DNA from: Actinomycetes bacterium
GTDB lineage: Bacteria > Actinomycetota > Coriobacteriia > Coriobacteriales > Eggerthellaceae
Direction: 5' to 3'
Assembly (NCBI GenBank): GCA_023394615.1
Contig: JAEXAI010000021.1
Coordinates: 41,480 to 105,479, forward strand
DNA: 64,000 bases
Position 1 is the first letter of the stretch, and each line of letters begins with the position of its first letter. The notes under the pieces were generated by a model. The model was given only the letters and a program-made list of their open reading frames with translations, made no database searches and was not told the DNA's origin. The position numbers and the translations under genes were made by a program. Shown piece after piece: positions 61,303 through 64,000 of the stretch.

Positions 61303-62112
61303 CTACTTTATAAGTGAGGGAATCTCGCGGCCTTCGCATTCGGACGTCAGGTCTTTTACATAGGGAGTGGCAGGGTTTCTCAATACCTCTTCGGTGGTGG
61401 CGTATTGCTGCACCACGCCATCGTTGATAATCAGCATTTTCGTGCCCAAGCGCAAGGCTTCGTTTATGTCGTGGGTCACAAACATGACGGTCAGACCCTC
61501 TTCTTTATAGATGCGCGCGATTTGTTCTTGAAGCGAGCGTCGCGTAATCTCGTCGACAGCCCCGAAGGGCTCGTCCATCAAAAGTACGCTCGGGCGCGCC
61601 GCGATCGCGCGTGCGATGCCGATGCGCTGCTGTTGTCCGCCGGAAAGCTCGTGGGGGTATTTGCGCAGCACCGATTCGTCCAGCCCGACCAGCCCCAGTG
61701 CTTCGCTCACGCACTCTTCAACCTTTTCTTTCGAGAAATTACGCAAGTGCGGTACGTAGGCGATGTTGTGCGCCACGTCCAAATGCGGGAACAGCACGCT
61801 GCCTTGGATGGCGTAACCCATTTTGCGTCGAAGCTGCACTAAGTCCAGATCCTTCAGGTTCTTGCCGTAGTAGAATACGTCGCCATCTGTGGGCTTTATC
61901 AGGCCGTTCGCTATTTTCAGCAGCGTGGTTTTTCCACCGCCGGAGCTGCCGATGAACATAACGAACTGGTTGTGCTCGATGGAAACGGATACGTCCTTTA
62001 CGGCGGTAATGCTCAGCCCTGTGCCTGGGTAGATTTTCGTGATGTGCTCGTAGCGGATGGCCGGCTCGTTGGTATCGACTCTATCGTCGGCAGTTGTTTC
62101 GTTTTCACTCAT
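61303..62112 (-). CDS. Betaine/choline-type ABC transporter ATP-binding protein
   Basis: 269 residues. Walker A GSSGGGKTT, Q-loop GYAIQGSVLFPHL, signature LSGGQQQRIGIARAIAARP, Walker B VLLMDEPFGAVDEITR, and switch THDINEA. The sequence is of the OpuCA/OsmV (quaternary-amine uptake) type but has no CBS pair at the C-terminus. It starts 17 bases after the fused permease gene, so both form one operon. Confidence 0.9.
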   Translation of the reverse strand: MSENETTADDRVDTNEPAIRYEHITKIYPGTGLSITAVKDVSVSIEHNQFVMFIGSSGGGKTTLLKIANGLIKPTDGDVFYYGKNLKDLDLVQLRRKMGYAIQGSVLFPHLDVAHNIAYVPHLRNFSKEKVEECVSEALGLVGLDESVLRKYPHELSGGQQQRIGIARAIAARPSVLLMDEPFGAVDEITRRSLQEQIARIYKEEGLTVMFVTHDINEALRLGTKMLIINDGVVQQYATTEEVLRNPATPYVKDLTSECEGREIPSLIK

Positions 62113-62129
62113 GTTCGCGCGCTTCCTTC

Positions 62130-63683
62130 CTACAGCAAGCCAGACGAGGTTAAGAACTCGTGTGCGACATCGGATGGGTCTCGTCCATTGATGTCCACCT
62201 CGTGGTTCAGGTATGTCATGGTTTCCTCATCAATTTTTCCTTGAAGATTTGAAATGGCGTCTTTCAGCTCCGGGTGCGCGTCGAGCACTTCCTGGCGCGC
62301 GACGGTGCCTGCGCTATACGAAGGGAAAAACTCGAGGTCATCTTGTAAGATGGTTACGTCGGAGTCTGCCAGTTGACCGTCGGTAGTGTAGATGATCAGC
62401 GCATCCACATCGCCTGAGGCAATGGCCTTGTATTTCAGGCCCGTGTCTAAATCCATAGTGGAACCGAATTTGAATCCGTAGTAATCGCAAAGCGCATAAT
62501 ATCCGTCAGGTCTGTCGTAGAAGTCGTATTCAGCGCCCACGGTCAGCTTTTCTGCCACGCCTTTAAGGTCGGAGTAGGTTTTTAGATTGTATTTTTCAGC
62601 GATGCTCGTTTTCACGGCAATCCCGTATGTGTCGTTGAATCCGAATGTGCCTGCCCAAGTCAGGCCCATGTCGTTGTATTGACTTTGCAGCTCGTTGAAC
62701 TGGTCTTCATGATAGATACCGCCCGCTTGCAAAACGTTGTTCCATGCAGTGCCAGTGTATTCGGGGTATAGGTCGTAGTCGCCGGTGAGCAGCCCCGGTT
62801 GAATGGTGGACGTACCTCCGCCCAAGCCTTCCACGAGGTTCACATTCAGGTCGGTGGAGCCTTCGATATATTGCGACAGAATCTGGCCGAGCACCAACTC
62901 TTCGGTGTAGGACTTACTAGCAACCGTAACCGTACTGGTTTTGGCGCTACCGCTGTCGGCGGTTTTCTGTATGGCAACGCCGAGTGCATAGCCCACAAAG
63001 ACGACGATTATGGTGGCTGCGATGATGACTGTTTTACGGTTGCGGCCATGCGTGTGGGCGCGGTACTGGCGTTTTTCAACGGCGCCCAGTATGAGATCGA
63101 CGATGATAGCCAAGAGCGCGACCAAGATGGATCCGGCCAGTACCATAGGCATGTTATTGGTGGTGATGCCACGATAGATGGCCACGCCCAAGCCGCCTGC
63201 GCCAATAAACGACGCGATGGTGGTGACAGCGATGGTCATAGTGACCATATTGCGGAATCCAGTCATGATTACGGGCAGTGCCAAGGGAAGTTTCACGTTG
63301 AATAGCGTCTGCCTGCGCGTGGAGCCCATGCCTTTGGCTGCTTCCACGATGGCGGGATCGACGTTGGTCAGACCGGTGTAGGTGTTCTTTACCATGGGAA
63401 GCAATCCATAGACGGTCAGCGCGATGATGGCAGTAACGTCGCCTACTCCGGTATAGGGGATGAGCAAGCCCAACAATGCCAGCGACGGAATCGTGTAGAG
63501 CAGGTTCACGATAGCCAGCGTGACTTTCGATGCTTTGCGATACTCGCTGATGAGAACACCCGTGATGAGTCCGATGGCCGTAGCGTAAAGAATGGCGATG
63601 GAGGATATGATGATGTGCTCCAGCAGCAGGTTTCCAAAGAAATCCCAGCGTTGAACCAACATATTCATTGCTTGAATGAACAT
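62130..63683 (-). CDS. Betaine/choline-type ABC permease fused to its substrate-binding protein
   Basis: 517 residues. The N-terminal 210 are an OpuCB-type permease with about five or six membrane segments and the coupling motif EAAKGMGSTRRQTLFNVKLP. A further helix (about 220-240) connects to an OpuAC-type substrate-binding domain (about 255-517, starting VASKSYTEELVLGQILSQYIEG). Fusion of permease and binding protein is a known variant of osmoprotectant importers. The ligand (betaine, choline or carnitine) is not settled. ATG 63683, GAAAGGG upstream. Confidence 0.92.
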   Translation of the reverse strand: MFIQAMNMLVQRWDFFGNLLLEHIIISSIAILYATAIGLITGVLISEYRKASKVTLAIVNLLYTIPSLALLGLLIPYTGVGDVTAIIALTVYGLLPMVKNTYTGLTNVDPAIVEAAKGMGSTRRQTLFNVKLPLALPVIMTGFRNMVTMTIAVTTIASFIGAGGLGVAIYRGITTNNMPMVLAGSILVALLAIIVDLILGAVEKRQYRAHTHGRNRKTVIIAATIIVVFVGYALGVAIQKTADSGSAKTSTVTVASKSYTEELVLGQILSQYIEGSTDLNVNLVEGLGGGTSTIQPGLLTGDYDLYPEYTGTAWNNVLQAGGIYHEDQFNELQSQYNDMGLTWAGTFGFNDTYGIAVKTSIAEKYNLKTYSDLKGVAEKLTVGAEYDFYDRPDGYYALCDYYGFKFGSTMDLDTGLKYKAIASGDVDALIIYTTDGQLADSDVTILQDDLEFFPSYSAGTVARQEVLDAHPELKDAISNLQGKIDEETMTYLNHEVDINGRDPSDVAHEFLTSSGLL

Positions 63684-64000
63684 AGAATCGCAACCCTTTC
63701 TATGACTTATGTTTATGGCGGAAAAGCAAGTGCAGGCACCTGCGATGTGGTTTGCAGAGATGCGCCAAGGTTTGTAAACCAGTTAGAATGTCATAATATT
63801 TTTTACTATAGCATGCTAAAAGATGGCCAAGTGAAGGATTTGGGCGGGTTCCCTTACAGTTGGGTAGCAATGTATGAAATTATTCTTATAAAAGGGAGAA
63901 AGTGTAAGGATAAGAGCGTCACCTGCGGTTATTGTACAAGATGGCCCCTTTTGTCGAAATAAGCGGGGGCGGGGAAGATGAATAAGCGGGGCGGGGAGCG
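63684..64000. other. Gene-free end of the window
   Basis: Promoter side of the betaine-type operon. A weak open frame on the plus strand (through about 63962) has no recognisable features and no ribosome site. The last 45 bases hold two near-identical copies of an ATAAGCGGGG(G)CGGGGA element. No gene is called. Confidence 0.4.

Noticed and set aside
63615..63962. A small plus-strand gene at the window end
   Set aside because: It starts inside the ABC permease gene, lacks a ribosome site and has no recognisable features.

Overview
The window is a chromosomal segment carrying a replication origin, most likely from an anaerobic gut actinobacterium of the class Coriobacteriia (Eggerthellaceae-like). 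This rests on three things. The origin has the actinobacterial order dnaA-dnaN-recF-DUF721-gyrB on one side and rpmH-rnpA-yidD-yidC-jag-rsmG-parA-parB on the other, with no mnmE/mnmG. It also holds a respiratory flavin-reductase locus with a membrane multiheme cytochrome, an FMN lipoprotein and a Tat-exported FAD enzyme, and further anaerobic redox genes (Hcp, nitroreductase, Fe-S flavoprotein). No species name is claimed.

Bases 1-6.8 kb: gyrB (cut by the window edge), a DUF721/DciA-like gene, recF, dnaN, dnaA and a GHKL-ATPase/winged-helix gene, all on the minus strand. Bases 6805-7572 are an AT-rich gene-free stretch with DnaA boxes, the likely oriC. From 7.5 to 13.5 kb the genes run on the plus strand, away from the origin: rpmH, rnpA, yidD, yidC, jag, rsmG, then five perfect parS sites, parA and parB. 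Base composition shifts from AT-rich near the origin to clearly GC-richer after about 13 kb.

Bases 13.5-25 kb: rlmN, ddl, a tail-anchored unknown, a DinG-type exonuclease-helicase, a membrane protein whose first codons carry a parS-like site, a giant M28-peptidase-like membrane protein split by a roughly 900-residue low-complexity insert, and a 49-residue zinc-ribbon protein (DUF5679).

Bases 25-41.6 kb are metabolic and accessory: cytochrome/FMN/FAD reductase module with a membrane protein and a tandem-domain MarR regulator; LysR regulator divergent from a leaderless aryl-sulfotransferase-like gene and a SLC13-type anion transporter; hcp with a palindromic operator; amt-glnK, where the PII protein lacks the uridylylation tyrosine; an HdeD-like protein; a nitroreductase; and a Bcr/CflA-type efflux gene with an attenuator-like leader.

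Bases 41.7-64 kb: tRNA-Gly(CCC), gph, an LCP ligase, a MenD-like ThDP enzyme with altered substrate residues and a long charged N-terminus, a YfcE-like phosphoesterase, divergent degV and DUF1836 genes, an iron-sulfur flavoprotein, a DUF2130 protein, ettA, a LysR regulator divergent from two tandem TDT/SLAC1-type transporters, a hybrid sensor kinase with two periplasmic solute-binding domains, a YjdF-like membrane protein, and a two-gene betaine/choline-type ABC transporter whose permease and binding protein are fused.

No insertion sequence, prophage, CRISPR array or rRNA operon was seen. The most interesting candidates are the aryl-sulfotransferase/anion-transporter locus, the cytochrome/FMN/FAD module, the interrupted M28 protein, the divergent MenD paralogue and the GHKL-wHTH gene between oriC and dnaA.
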